Below, piece after piece: positions 1-8,140 of a stretch of 10,856 bases of DNA. Positions within the stretch are counted from its first letter, which is position 1. Each line of letters starts with the position of its first letter. The stretch is taken from NCBI GenBank assembly GCA_007134175.1, contig SLLF01000368.1, forward strand, positions 1 to 10,856, given 5' to 3'. Source of the DNA: Kiritimatiellia bacterium. GTDB taxonomy: Bacteria; Verrucomicrobiota; Kiritimatiellia; SLAD01. Under the pieces are notes generated by a model, which was not told where the DNA came from, made no database searches, and saw only the letters and a list, made by a program, of their open reading frames with translations. A program made the translations under genes and the position numbers.

Positions 1-1
1 C

Positions 2-2326
<2,325 letters not shown>

Positions 2327-2397
2327 TTCGTTTCGGCCTGCGGCCGTTGAACCGCTAATGGACGCGCTCGGGTCTTTCGGCGCGGCCTGGTGAAGAA

Positions 2398-2528
2398 TGA
2401 GATTTTTCGACTGCGCTGCGCTCCGCTCAAAATGACAGGCATGCATTCGCGGTCATCGGCGTCCATTCGCGGTTCGTGAGAGCCGCGCATCCTTTTCGTG
2501 CCCTTACGTGATTTTCGTGGTTGCTTCC
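2398..2528. repeat. Dispersed intergenic repeat cluster (FERSAAQSKNL-type plus CATTCGCGGT/TTTTCGTGG units)
   Basis: This is non-coding sequence between two convergent genes. Read on the - strand, the core at 2401-2439 gives the frame FERSAAQSKNL, a well-known artefact 'protein' made by an intergenic repeat found in many bacterial assemblies. It is followed by two CATTCGCGGT units at 2444-2453 and 2464-2473, set 20 bp apart, and by TTTTCGTG, TACGTG and TTTTCGTGG units at about 2491-2520. I recognise this composite from Verrucomicrobia- and Planctomycetes-like genomes from memory; copy number cannot be seen from one window. Short frames across this stretch (2231-2538, - strand) should not be annotated as proteins. 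Confidence 0.7.
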
Positions 2529-2552
2529 TAACCCGCACGTCTCTCCGGGTTA
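2529..2552 (-). terminator. Hairpin over the stop codon of the membrane protein gene
   Basis: TAACCCG (2529-2535) and CGGGTTA (2546-2552) form a perfect 7-bp inverted repeat with a 10-nt loop. The right arm contains the TAA stop (2550-2552) of the - strand gene. No T-run follows on the - strand, so it is not a classical intrinsic terminator; it may stabilise or help end that transcript. Confidence 0.3.
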
Positions 2553-3227
2553 ATGCGTTTCACGCGTCACGAAGGTTAAGACGAGGGTGAAGAAGCAGAG
2601 CACGAGGTTGAAGAAGGGGATTTGCAGCGGGAGAGGCAGACTGTAGATCATGGCCACGGCAGGGACCCAGATCATCCACGCACCTAGCTGGATGGAAATA
2701 TAGCGGCGCCCGCCGCTGATGCGCAGGTCGCGCAACGTGTCGGCCAGCGAAAATTGATTGTCCTTCCAGGTGAAAAAGAAAAGAGAGACGGGGGTGCTCC
2801 ATAAGAGATTGAAGGGGAGTTGGTCAACCAGCACCTTGAGCAAAAGCGTTTTCGGATCGACCGCTTCGCCGAACCAGATGGCCTGTTGACGGTAGAGGGC
2901 ATCGACGATCATGCTCTGGCCGCTAAAGAACAAGATGTAGAAGAGAAATTGCCGAAACACCTGTCCCTCGGGTATGCGCTTCCTGTACCCAATAACCGCC
3001 CACGGGATGAGCCCGCCGAAGATCATGCCGGCCACGCCGGAAAAAAGGTACCCGTATTGAAGTTTCGCCGCGGAGAGGATGTCGAATACAGGCCGGACCA
3101 TGGGCACGAGGAAGTACAGGGCAAGCAGTAACGCAGCAAAACTTTGCAGGACAAAAGCAGGCGCCCTGTTGCGCCGGAAGGCGTCGCGAAAGATAGTGGA
3201 TAATGAGCGGACATTCATGATCGGCAA
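2550..3227 (-). CDS. Polytopic inner-membrane protein, possibly Mpv17/PMP22-like
   Basis: A 225-residue protein with a basic N-terminus (RDAFRRNR) and about five or six hydrophobic segments near residues 24-45, 56-80, 92-112, 138-153, 182-198 and 203-220, so it is very probably an integral membrane protein. The block KVLVDQLPFNLLWSTP (131-146) and the tail pattern W-x-P...LPLPLQIPFFNLV resemble the VDQ and C-terminal signature of the Mpv17/PMP22 family. That is a memory-based match and not certain. The start chosen is TTG at 3227, because AAAGGAAG lies 7 nt upstream; an ATG three codons downstream (3218) would place that ribosome site 16 nt away. The gene is convergent with clpB and divergent from the DUF4143 gene, so it is probably monocistronic. 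No transported substrate or enzymatic role can be read from the sequence. Confidence 0.82.
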   Translation of the reverse strand: MPIMNVRSLSTIFRDAFRRNRAPAFVLQSFAALLLALYFLVPMVRPVFDILSAAKLQYGYLFSGVAGMIFGGLIPWAVIGYRKRIPEGQVFRQFLFYILFFSGQSMIVDALYRQQAIWFGEAVDPKTLLLKVLVDQLPFNLLWSTPVSLFFFTWKDNQFSLADTLRDLRISGGRRYISIQLGAWMIWVPAVAMIYSLPLPLQIPFFNLVLCFFTLVLTFVTRETH

Positions 3228-3434
3228 CGAATTGCTTCCTTTTGAGTCGGGGAAAATGGTATCGCAAAATCAAAGCCGCCGCATGTATACCGCAATTCCC
3301 TTGCTGTGCCCAGCCGCGATAACCGGTTCATCACGTTCGACTCCGTACGCGAGGGCCAGCGCGCCGTCTACCGCGTGGCTTGTGCCGACCGCGATAACTG
3401 GTAAAGACAAGATACCTATTCCCCGTCCCTTGAC
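3228..3434. other. Intergenic stretch with a short direct repeat and a protein-like relic frame
   Basis: No intact gene is seen here. On the - strand, 3270-3430 reads as a protein-like frame ending PVIAAGHSKGIAVYMRRL and a TGA. It contains two similar peptides, PVIAVGTS and PVIAAGHS. These come from a DNA direct repeat: TGTGCCCAGCCGCGATAACCGGT-like sequence at 3305-3327 and 3381-3402, matching at 19 of 22 positions with one 1-bp gap. The frame runs into the antisense of the DUF4143 gene and has no start or ribosome site of its own, so it is either a gene relic or a dispersed repeat that happens to be open. Confidence 0.45.
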
Positions 3435-3440
3435 TTGAAT

Positions 3441-3467
3441 TATAATAAACTTGCATTTCGGAATGCA
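3441..3467 (+). promoter_or_regulatory. Possible -10 element and leader hairpin for the DUF4143 ATPase gene
   Basis: A perfect TATAAT lies at 3441-3446, 39 nt before the ATG at 3486. No good -35 sits 16-18 bp upstream; a TTGACT at 3430-3435 is too close. Just downstream, TGCATT (3452-3457) and AATGCA (3462-3467) form a 6-bp hairpin with a TCGG loop, at or near the predicted transcript start. Confidence 0.3.
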
Positions 3468-3485
3468 GAATTCCATATTGCAATA

Positions 3486-4658
3486 ATGATTGACCGCAGA
3501 ATCAGCGAAAAAATTCGTACGGGTCTTCGCCGTCAGGCGGCGGTGGCGCTGATCGGGCCGCGGCAAGTGGGTAAAACGACTCTTTCGCGCGAAATTGAGA
3601 GGGAGCAAGGCGGGTTGTATCTGGACCTGGAGAGCCCTCGGGACCGGGCGAAATTGGTTGAACCTGAACTTTTCCTGCGGCAACACATGGACCGCCTTGT
3701 CATCCTTGACGAAATCCACCGCATCCCGGAAATTTTCCAACCTTTGCGTGGCATTATTGACGAGGGTCGGCGGATCAAGAAGGGCACCGGACGTTTTCTG
3801 CTATTGGGATCGGCATCCATGGACCTATTGAAGCAGTCCGGCGAGAGCCTTGCGGGACGCATTGAATACGTGGAAATGAATCCACTGGATTGCCTGGAGA
3901 TCCCGGATGATCGCGTTGCGCGGCTCCTGTTGTGGATTCGAGGCGGCTTTCCGGAAAGCTATCTGGCCGTCAGCGAGGAGGATAGTTTTGCCTATCGCAG
4001 TAATTTCATACGCAGTTATTTAGAACGAGAGATTCCGCAGTTTGCGCCCCGCATCCCCGCTGAAACACTCGAGCGTTTATGGACGATGCTGGCCCATAGC
4101 CAGGGTGGTTTGCTCAATGCCGCCAAACTCGGCGCCTCACTTGCACTAACGGGTCGTACGATCAGCAACTACATTGATCTCTTTAGCGATCTTCTGCTCG
4201 TGCGGCGACTGTCGGCCTGGCATGGCAACACCAAGAAGCGTCTTGTTAAATCGCCTCGTGTTTATATCCGTGACAGCGGTTTGGTTCATGCGCTTCTCGG
4301 GTTGAGCGGCTTCGAAGAAGTTGCCGGTCATCCGGTACTCGGCGCGAGCTGGGAGGGTTTTGTGATCGAGCATCTGGTTTCGATGGTGCCTGCTCGAACC
4401 CCATGCGGATTCTACCGGACCAGTGCCGGCGCAGAGATTGATCTAGTGCTGCAATTCCCAAGCCGACCGAAACCATGGGCCGTAGAAATCAAGTATGGGC
4501 TCTCCCCAAAACCCAGCAGAGGGTTTCATGAAGCGATCAAGGATCTAGATGTCGAAAAGGCATTTGTCGTGTATTCCGGCGACGAGCGCTTCCCCTTGAG
4601 TAAAAAGACGGAAGCCATCAGCCTGCGCGAGCTCTCCGCCATGATACTGCACCCTTAA
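3486..4658 (+). CDS. AAA ATPase with C-terminal DUF4143 (AAA_14 family)
   Basis: A 390-residue protein of the common AAA_14 plus DUF4143 family. Walker A GPRQVGKTT is at residues 24-32, Walker B LVILDEIH at 71-78 (D75, E76), and a sensor-like LLLGSAS follows. After a helical middle region (about 170-280), the C-terminal domain has AEID (316-319) and VEIK (333-336), which together give the E-x-D...E-x-K spacing of a PD-(D/E)xK nuclease-like fold. Members are widespread, often near mobile or defence genes, and their cellular role is poorly defined; I do not assign one. Start: the frame is open back to a TTG at 3435, but MIDRRI at 3486 matches the usual family beginning. No clear Shine-Dalgarno precedes it. 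Key ATPase residues are intact and there is no frameshift. It stands alone, 243 bp before the next gene. Confidence 0.93.
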   Translation: MIDRRISEKIRTGLRRQAAVALIGPRQVGKTTLSREIEREQGGLYLDLESPRDRAKLVEPELFLRQHMDRLVILDEIHRIPEIFQPLRGIIDEGRRIKKGTGRFLLLGSASMDLLKQSGESLAGRIEYVEMNPLDCLEIPDDRVARLLLWIRGGFPESYLAVSEEDSFAYRSNFIRSYLEREIPQFAPRIPAETLERLWTMLAHSQGGLLNAAKLGASLALTGRTISNYIDLFSDLLLVRRLSAWHGNTKKRLVKSPRVYIRDSGLVHALLGLSGFEEVAGHPVLGASWEGFVIEHLVSMVPARTPCGFYRTSAGAEIDLVLQFPSRPKPWAVEIKYGLSPKPSRGFHEAIKDLDVEKAFVVYSGDERFPLSKKTEAISLRELSAMILHP

Positions 4659-4728
4659 CCGCTACGACTAGACGTATACACTCGACCCGGGAGGTCGCGG
4701 GGACGGGAAATTTTTGTAACCCATTTAT

Positions 4729-4743
4729 TTCCAACGATTGGAA
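4729..4743. repeat. Perfect 15-bp palindrome TTCCAA-CGA-TTGGAA
   Basis: Six-base arms flank a 3-nt centre. TTCCAA/TTGGAA palindromes occur as intergenic repeat pieces in some Verrucomicrobia-like genomes (from memory), so it may be part of a dispersed repeat rather than an operator. It lies 159 bp before the small gene at 4902. Confidence 0.5.
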
Positions 4744-4788
4744 CGCCCGCCCCTCTATTCTCTGTCCCTCCATTGCCCTTTGCCGTTG

Positions 4789-4806
4789 CCCCAATCCCTC
4801 CCGCCC
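4789..4806 (-). other. G-quadruplex-type motif on the - strand
   Basis: The - strand reads GGGCGGGAGGGATTGGGG: four runs of three or more G with loops of 1, 1 and 3 nt. This fits the strict intramolecular G4 rule. More G-runs follow on the same strand toward 4743. Confidence 0.55.
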
Positions 4807-4869
4807 GGTATACTCCGACCACTTGAAAACGAGCTGTACTTGCTTCACTGTATTCAGGCGGGCTTGGGG

Positions 4870-4884
4870 AAAAATGATATTTTT
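4870..4884. promoter_or_regulatory. AT-rich palindrome upstream of the two-gene cassette
   Basis: AAAAAT (4870-4875) and ATTTTT (4879-4884) are perfect arms around GAT, ending 17 bp before the ATG at 4902. The position suits an autoregulatory operator or promoter element, as is common for toxin-antitoxin pairs. No convincing -35/-10 pair was found, and the role is inferred from position only. Confidence 0.35.
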
Positions 4885-4901
4885 GCGGCCATAGGCACAC
4901 G

Positions 4902-5219
4902 ATGAAAGACCATACATCCATAGACCAGCGTGGACTCGCGCTCGCGCGGGCCATTGTTGAAAAGCTAGAGGCGGGTGATCTCGATGCGGGGGTAGCGAGG
5001 GCTCGCGCCGTGAATCGCCGCTGGCTCGAAATGTCCCCTTCCCCATTACATCGGGCATGGGCGGAAATACTTAGGCGGGACTGGCCATCCATCAAGGCGG
5101 TCTTGCTGGATGAGACGGAAGATGGGCAGACTTTGCGACAAAACAGCCCTTTTTGCGGCATTTTAACCCCGACTGAACGCTGGGCCATTATGCGGGAGTA
5201 CCGCCAACATGCGGCGTGA
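4902..5219 (+). CDS. Small conserved protein, partner of the DUF6036-like nucleotidyltransferase (possible antitoxin)
   Basis: A 105-residue soluble protein with no membrane segment or signal peptide. The first 60 residues are predicted mainly helical and rich in Ala and Arg. The C-terminal block T-L-R-Q-N-S-P-F-C-G-I-L-T-P-T-E-R-W (77-94) is the conserved part: I recognise 'LRQNSPF-G-LTP-ERW' as typical of small proteins encoded directly upstream of DUF6036-type nucleotidyltransferase-like genes. Its stop (5217-5219) overlaps the next gene by 11 bp, so the two are almost certainly co-transcribed and translationally coupled. The ATG at 4902 lacks a strong Shine-Dalgarno; only a weak TAGGC precedes it. 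The pairing, gene order and overlap suggest an antitoxin-toxin-like unit, but no DNA-binding motif is visible and the function is unproven. Confidence 0.8.
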   Translation: MKDHTSIDQRGLALARAIVEKLEAGDLDAGVARARAVNRRWLEMSPSPLHRAWAEILRRDWPSIKAVLLDETEDGQTLRQNSPFCGILTPTERWAIMREYRQHAA

Positions 5220-5739
5220 CCAAATGGAACACATCCTGCGGGCGGCGGCCGCTGTTACGAATGAGCGCGATTTTGTGGTAATCGGCAGTCAAGCGCTCCT
5301 CGCTTCCCTTCCCGAACTTCCGCCGCCCCTCAACCAATCCATGGAACTCGATTTGTATCCGCCGGACAACCAGGCGGCGGCTGATTTAATAGACGGCACG
5401 ATAGGGGAATTATCGCCCTTTGATGAAACATTCGGGTATTATGGACACGGTGTTGCGCCGGAAACGGCGATTTTGCCATCCGGGTGGCGCACACGAACCG
5501 TCATAGTGGAGAACGACAACACGGGAGGCGCTCGGGGAATCTGCATCGGACCGCTGGATTTGGCTATTGCCAAGTTGGCCGCCGGCCGTGAAAAAGATAT
5601 TTCGTTTGTCCGCGCCATGATCGAACTTGGCGTCATAACCGCTGATAGCGTGCTGCAACTCACGGAAGAACTGGATGCCCATCATCGCAGTCGGGTCCGG
5701 GAAAGACTGCAATTAGCCATTAAAAATGGCACTTACTGA
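5209..5739 (+). CDS. DUF6036-like nucleotidyltransferase-fold protein (possible toxin)
   Basis: A 176-residue soluble protein with the layout of a minimal nucleotidyltransferase. VVIGSQALL at 23-31 supplies the G-S motif (G26, S27). SMELDLYP at 44-51 supplies an acidic pair (E46, D48) where these enzymes hold metal. PLDLAIAKLAAGREKD at 115-130 is the block seen in DUF6036 and related AbiEii-like proteins. Relatives in type IV toxin-antitoxin systems transfer nucleotides to targets such as tRNA; whether this one is active is not known. The start at 5209 lies inside the end of the preceding gene, with GGGAG 10 nt upstream; Met6 (5224) is an alternative. It ends 34 bp before a convergent gene, with no obvious terminator. 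Confidence 0.85.
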   Translation: MRRDQMEHILRAAAAVTNERDFVVIGSQALLASLPELPPPLNQSMELDLYPPDNQAAADLIDGTIGELSPFDETFGYYGHGVAPETAILPSGWRTRTVIVENDNTGGARGICIGPLDLAIAKLAAGREKDISFVRAMIELGVITADSVLQLTEELDAHHRSRVRERLQLAIKNGTY

Positions 5740-5773
5740 AGACTTTCCCCCACTGGATTTCCCGTATCCGCGA

Positions 5774-7159
5774 TCACCAGTCCGGGTGGAGGTGTTCCCG
5801 TTCCGCTTCGATCAGTTCCGCGATAATCTGTTTGGCGTCCCCGATATTGTTGACAATGGGGTCGGTGCACATGGCCCGGAGCAGTAGGGATTGGTCGCGG
5901 GACACAGCCGCCTCCACCGTCAGCTCATGGGTGTCGAGCACCTGCATTTGCAGGCCGAGAAGGCCGCGGGGGATGGCGCCAAAGGGACGGGGGCGGGGAC
6001 CGTTCATGTTCACGTCGCAACGGAGTTCAAGGAACGCGTCGTCCGGCAGGTTCGTCACGGCACCACGATTGGCGGAATTGATGTAGAAGGGTTTCCCCAG
6101 TCCACCCCACATGCTTTCGATGATGTCGGTGGCATGATCGCCATGCGCGGAGTTGAGGAAGTCTTCAATGGGGGTTTCGCCATTGGCCAGCTTGGTGGTT
6201 TCGGCCCAGGCGGCCTTCATTTCCTCGTCCCGGTTATAGGCATCGAAGGGAATGATGGGTTCCGGGGTGCAGGGGCTGACTCCATACCCTTGGAAGAAGG
6301 GCACGTATTCCTTTGTGTGGCTGACCGCAGTGGGGTACGCCCCGTACAGCTCGAATAGTTGCAGCGCGTACTGCGCGTTCAACCGGGGCTTGGCTTTAGG
6401 GTTGGGCCGCTCCTGCAGTTCACGCGCAACGTTCTGCCGGAGCGTCTCGTGGATATGCGGCATGCGATCCTCGCCGCGATACCGGCATTCCGTTAGAAAG
6501 GTACAGTGATTGACGCCACCGACCTTGACCTCAAAGTCATCCGCCATGCCGGCGGGTACGGTATCGTTGCGGGGTTGGAAATTGTGGGGCAACAGCCCAG
6601 CCAGCCGCATGAAACCCACGTCGGCGAAGGGCAGGTGGTTGCCATCACAAAGGGCAAAGCTCTTGATCTTGGGGGCGTGGCGCATCAGGGCGATGCCGTT
6701 CACGGTAGCCGGGTTAATGAAGTTGATGAGCCAGGCGTCAGGACAGAGGCGTTCCATGTCACTGGCCACGGCCAGGATTTCCGGTATTTCACGCAAGGCG
6801 CGGAACACGCCCCCAGGTCCAATGGTGTCGGAGGAGCACATGGTCACCCCGTACTTCTGGGCAATCAGCGTGTCCACGCCGCGGTAGAAGGCATTGCGAA
6901 AGGAGAAGGTCAGCACCACAAAATCCGCGTCCTTGATAACCTCGGTGCGGTCGGTGGATCCGATCAGCGTGGTAGGTGCGCCCGTCGCTTCAATGGCACG
7001 CCGACCCAGCTTCATCATCGTGTCCAGGGTCTCCGGATTCGTGTCCACTAACGCCAGGGTCCCCTCACGCAGCACCTCGCTTTTCACCATATTCCAGATA
7101 GCAGGCTTGCCAAAAAAATAACTGCCTGCACCAATAACCGCAATTTTGACCTTCTTCAT
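5774..7159 (-). CDS. Glycoside hydrolase family 4 enzyme (NAD- and divalent-metal-dependent)
   Basis: A 461-residue cytoplasmic enzyme of GH4, the family that cleaves glycosides by an NAD-assisted oxidation-elimination route. Visible features: Rossmann dinucleotide loop GAGSYFF (10-16), acidic VDT closing strand 2 (38-40), DTIGPGG (111-117), INFINPA (145-151), candidate metal ligands C171 in LCDGNH and H218 in GGVNH, and KEYVPFF (283-289), whose Tyr285 is in the region of the catalytic base. Length is normal. Substrate is not readable: characterised GH4 members act on alpha-glucosides, alpha-galactosides, alpha-(galact)uronides or 6-phospho-glycosides. The CDGNH motif differs from the CHS, CHG or CNVP versions I know from those groups. 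A strong AGGGA lies 8 nt before the ATG. It is divergent from an AraC-type gene, which probably controls it. Confidence 0.93.
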   Translation of the reverse strand: MKKVKIAVIGAGSYFFGKPAIWNMVKSEVLREGTLALVDTNPETLDTMMKLGRRAIEATGAPTTLIGSTDRTEVIKDADFVVLTFSFRNAFYRGVDTLIAQKYGVTMCSSDTIGPGGVFRALREIPEILAVASDMERLCPDAWLINFINPATVNGIALMRHAPKIKSFALCDGNHLPFADVGFMRLAGLLPHNFQPRNDTVPAGMADDFEVKVGGVNHCTFLTECRYRGEDRMPHIHETLRQNVARELQERPNPKAKPRLNAQYALQLFELYGAYPTAVSHTKEYVPFFQGYGVSPCTPEPIIPFDAYNRDEEMKAAWAETTKLANGETPIEDFLNSAHGDHATDIIESMWGGLGKPFYINSANRGAVTNLPDDAFLELRCDVNMNGPRPRPFGAIPRGLLGLQMQVLDTHELTVEAAVSRDQSLLLRAMCTDPIVNNIGDAKQIIAELIEAEREHLHPDW

Positions 7160-7184
7160 TTTTATTGTCCCTTCTATGGCTGAG

Positions 7185-7212
7185 GGTTATACGTCGATAA
7201 GTAATGGTTATA
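7185..7212. promoter_or_regulatory. GGTTATA direct repeat, 21-bp spacing: candidate AraC-type operator
   Basis: GGTTATA occurs at 7185-7191 and 7206-7212, exactly 21 bp (two helical turns) apart, in the gap between the GH4 gene and the AraC-family gene. Tandem half-sites with this period are typical of AraC-family dimers. On the - strand each copy reads TATAACC, so each could double as a weak -10 for the GH4 gene, whose ATG is 26 and 47 bp away. Confidence 0.55.
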
Positions 7213-7216
7213 GTAT

Positions 7217-7238
7217 GCTGTTTCACTTGAAATGCAGC
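7217..7238. promoter_or_regulatory. Imperfect palindrome GCTG-TTTCA-CT-TGAAA-TG-CAGC
   Basis: TTTCA (7221-7225) and TGAAA (7228-7232) are perfect arms. Outer GCTG (7217-7220) and CAGC (7235-7238) also pair, with two extra bases on the right side. It sits next to the GGTTATA repeats, in the middle of the divergent control region, and could bind a second regulator. Confidence 0.35.
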
Positions 7239-7273
7239 ACGTAATTTAAAAGTATAAACAGGACTTTTGTATC

Positions 7274-8077
7274 ATGTGCAAGACCGTTGTATATCGGCCT
7301 GACAGGAATGCAGCGATCCATTCGCCCTTGCCGGTTCGTTCCGCAGGGCACTATAGCGTGCGGAACGGTTTTGTGGAGCAACGCGATCCTCGTAATTTCC
7401 TTCAGATCTTCTGGGTTTTTGCAGGCGAGGGTTGTGTTGGCCATGCCGGAGAGCGACATCCATTGCGGGCGGGAGATGTGTTCTGCTATTTTCCTAATGA
7501 GCGGCATGATCTGGCAGCCATTAGTGAACAATGGGAGTATTACTGGTTAACGATTGATGGTGACCAGGCGGCGGGTATCGTCGACCGGATGCTCTCCCAG
7601 CGAGCGCCGATTCACGCCGGCGGTTGCCCGGTGTTTTTGTTTGAGCAGTTGCAGGAGGAGGTGCGGGATTTCAGTCCGGCCGGGCAACGTCTGGCCAGTG
7701 TGACCGCATTCGCGATATTACTGGCGGCGTTCACGGGTGGCGGGGAGAGCGGTTCAAACCGGCTGGTTCTCGCGTATCAGGCACTGGTAGCCGAACACTA
7801 CACCCGGCACACATTTTGTCTGGACGAGGCCGCCACTCGGCTGGGCGTCCACCGGTCCACGCTGAATCGCCTTTTTCGTGTGGACGTCGGCATGTCGCCC
7901 GGCGAGTACCTCAAGCGTTACCGCATTCGCGAGGCCTTGGCCCTGCTCAGGGGGACCACCTGGCCCGTGGCCGATGTGGCGGCGCGCTGCGGTTTCAGTC
8001 ATGCCGACTATTTCGCGCGCGTCATTCGCAAAGTTACGGGCATGCCCCCCCGCGCCTTCCGGCGCGGCGCCTTTTAA
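7274..8077 (+). CDS. AraC-family transcriptional regulator
   Basis: A 267-residue regulator with the usual two-part layout. The N-terminal cupin-like sensor (about 20-110) contains FWVFAGEGCVGHAGERHPLRAG-type spacing (46-67) followed by DVF and FPNERHDL (68-80), typical of sugar-sensing AraC_binding domains. The C-terminal DNA-binding domain (about 165-265) has two helix-turn-helix units, near 183-203 (LDEAATRLGVHRSTLNRLF) and 232-253 (VADVAARCGFSHADYFARVI). They are joined by GMSPGEYLKRYR, and the tail is TGMPPRAF. AGGA lies 10 nt before the ATG at 7274. It is divergent from the GH4 gene, with 114 bp between the starts, and the 21-bp direct repeat in that gap is a plausible binding site. Likely a local activator of the glycosidase gene; the inducer is unknown. 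Confidence 0.95.
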   Translation: MCKTVVYRPDRNAAIHSPLPVRSAGHYSVRNGFVEQRDPRNFLQIFWVFAGEGCVGHAGERHPLRAGDVFCYFPNERHDLAAISEQWEYYWLTIDGDQAAGIVDRMLSQRAPIHAGGCPVFLFEQLQEEVRDFSPAGQRLASVTAFAILLAAFTGGGESGSNRLVLAYQALVAEHYTRHTFCLDEAATRLGVHRSTLNRLFRVDVGMSPGEYLKRYRIREALALLRGTTWPVADVAARCGFSHADYFARVIRKVTGMPPRAFRRGAF

Positions 8078-8084
8078 CCAAAGA

Positions 8085-8107
8085 CAGGGATGCGCCCCTG
8101 GGTTTTT
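8085..8107 (+). terminator. Candidate intrinsic terminator of the AraC-family gene
   Basis: CAGGG (8085-8089) and CCCTG (8096-8100) form a 5-bp stem with a 6-nt loop, followed by GG and five T (8103-8107). It starts 8 bp after the stop. A second GC-rich hairpin, CGCGCC-TTCC-GGCGCG (8051-8066), lies in the last codons and precedes a TTTT. The stem is short, so the call is moderate. Confidence 0.45.
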
Positions 8108-8140
8108 CCATCTGCGGATTCTATACGGTTCTGATGTGCG

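Larger units (their letters stand above)
4659..4901. other. Intergenic stretch with palindromes and a pyrimidine-rich tract
   Basis: No gene is seen. The stretch holds a 5-bp hairpin CGACC/GGTCG (4683-4697), a TTCCAA/TTGGAA palindrome (4729-4743), a C/T-rich tract (4743-4807) with a G4 motif on the - strand, and an AT palindrome just before the next gene. GTATAC-ACTCGACC at 4674-4687 and GTATAC-TCCGACC at 4808-4820 are similar and flank the middle, which suggests a small repeat unit of about 130-150 bp. Minus-strand frames here look like repeat artefacts. Confidence 0.45.

Noticed and set aside
2444..2473. CRISPR-like array
   Set aside because: There are only two 10-bp units 20 bp apart, and the intervening sequence belongs to the dispersed repeat; no cas genes are present.
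3430..3446. TTGACT plus TATAAT as a full sigma-70 promoter
   Set aside because: Only 5 bp separate the two elements, so they cannot act as a -35/-10 pair; only the -10 was kept, at low confidence.
3435..3485. A TTG start at 3435 extending the DUF4143 ATPase by 17 residues
   Set aside because: The extra residues do not resemble the family start, and they overlap the likely TATAAT promoter and hairpin; MIDRRI at 3486 fits better.
4683..4715. Terminator after the DUF4143 gene (CGACC/GGTCG hairpin with a later T-run)
   Set aside because: The five-T run lies 13 nt beyond the short stem, so the geometry is wrong for an intrinsic terminator.
6506..7051. A + strand frame of 181 codons opposite the GH4 gene
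   Set aside because: It is a shadow of the GH4 coding frame, with no domain-like motifs and no ribosome site.
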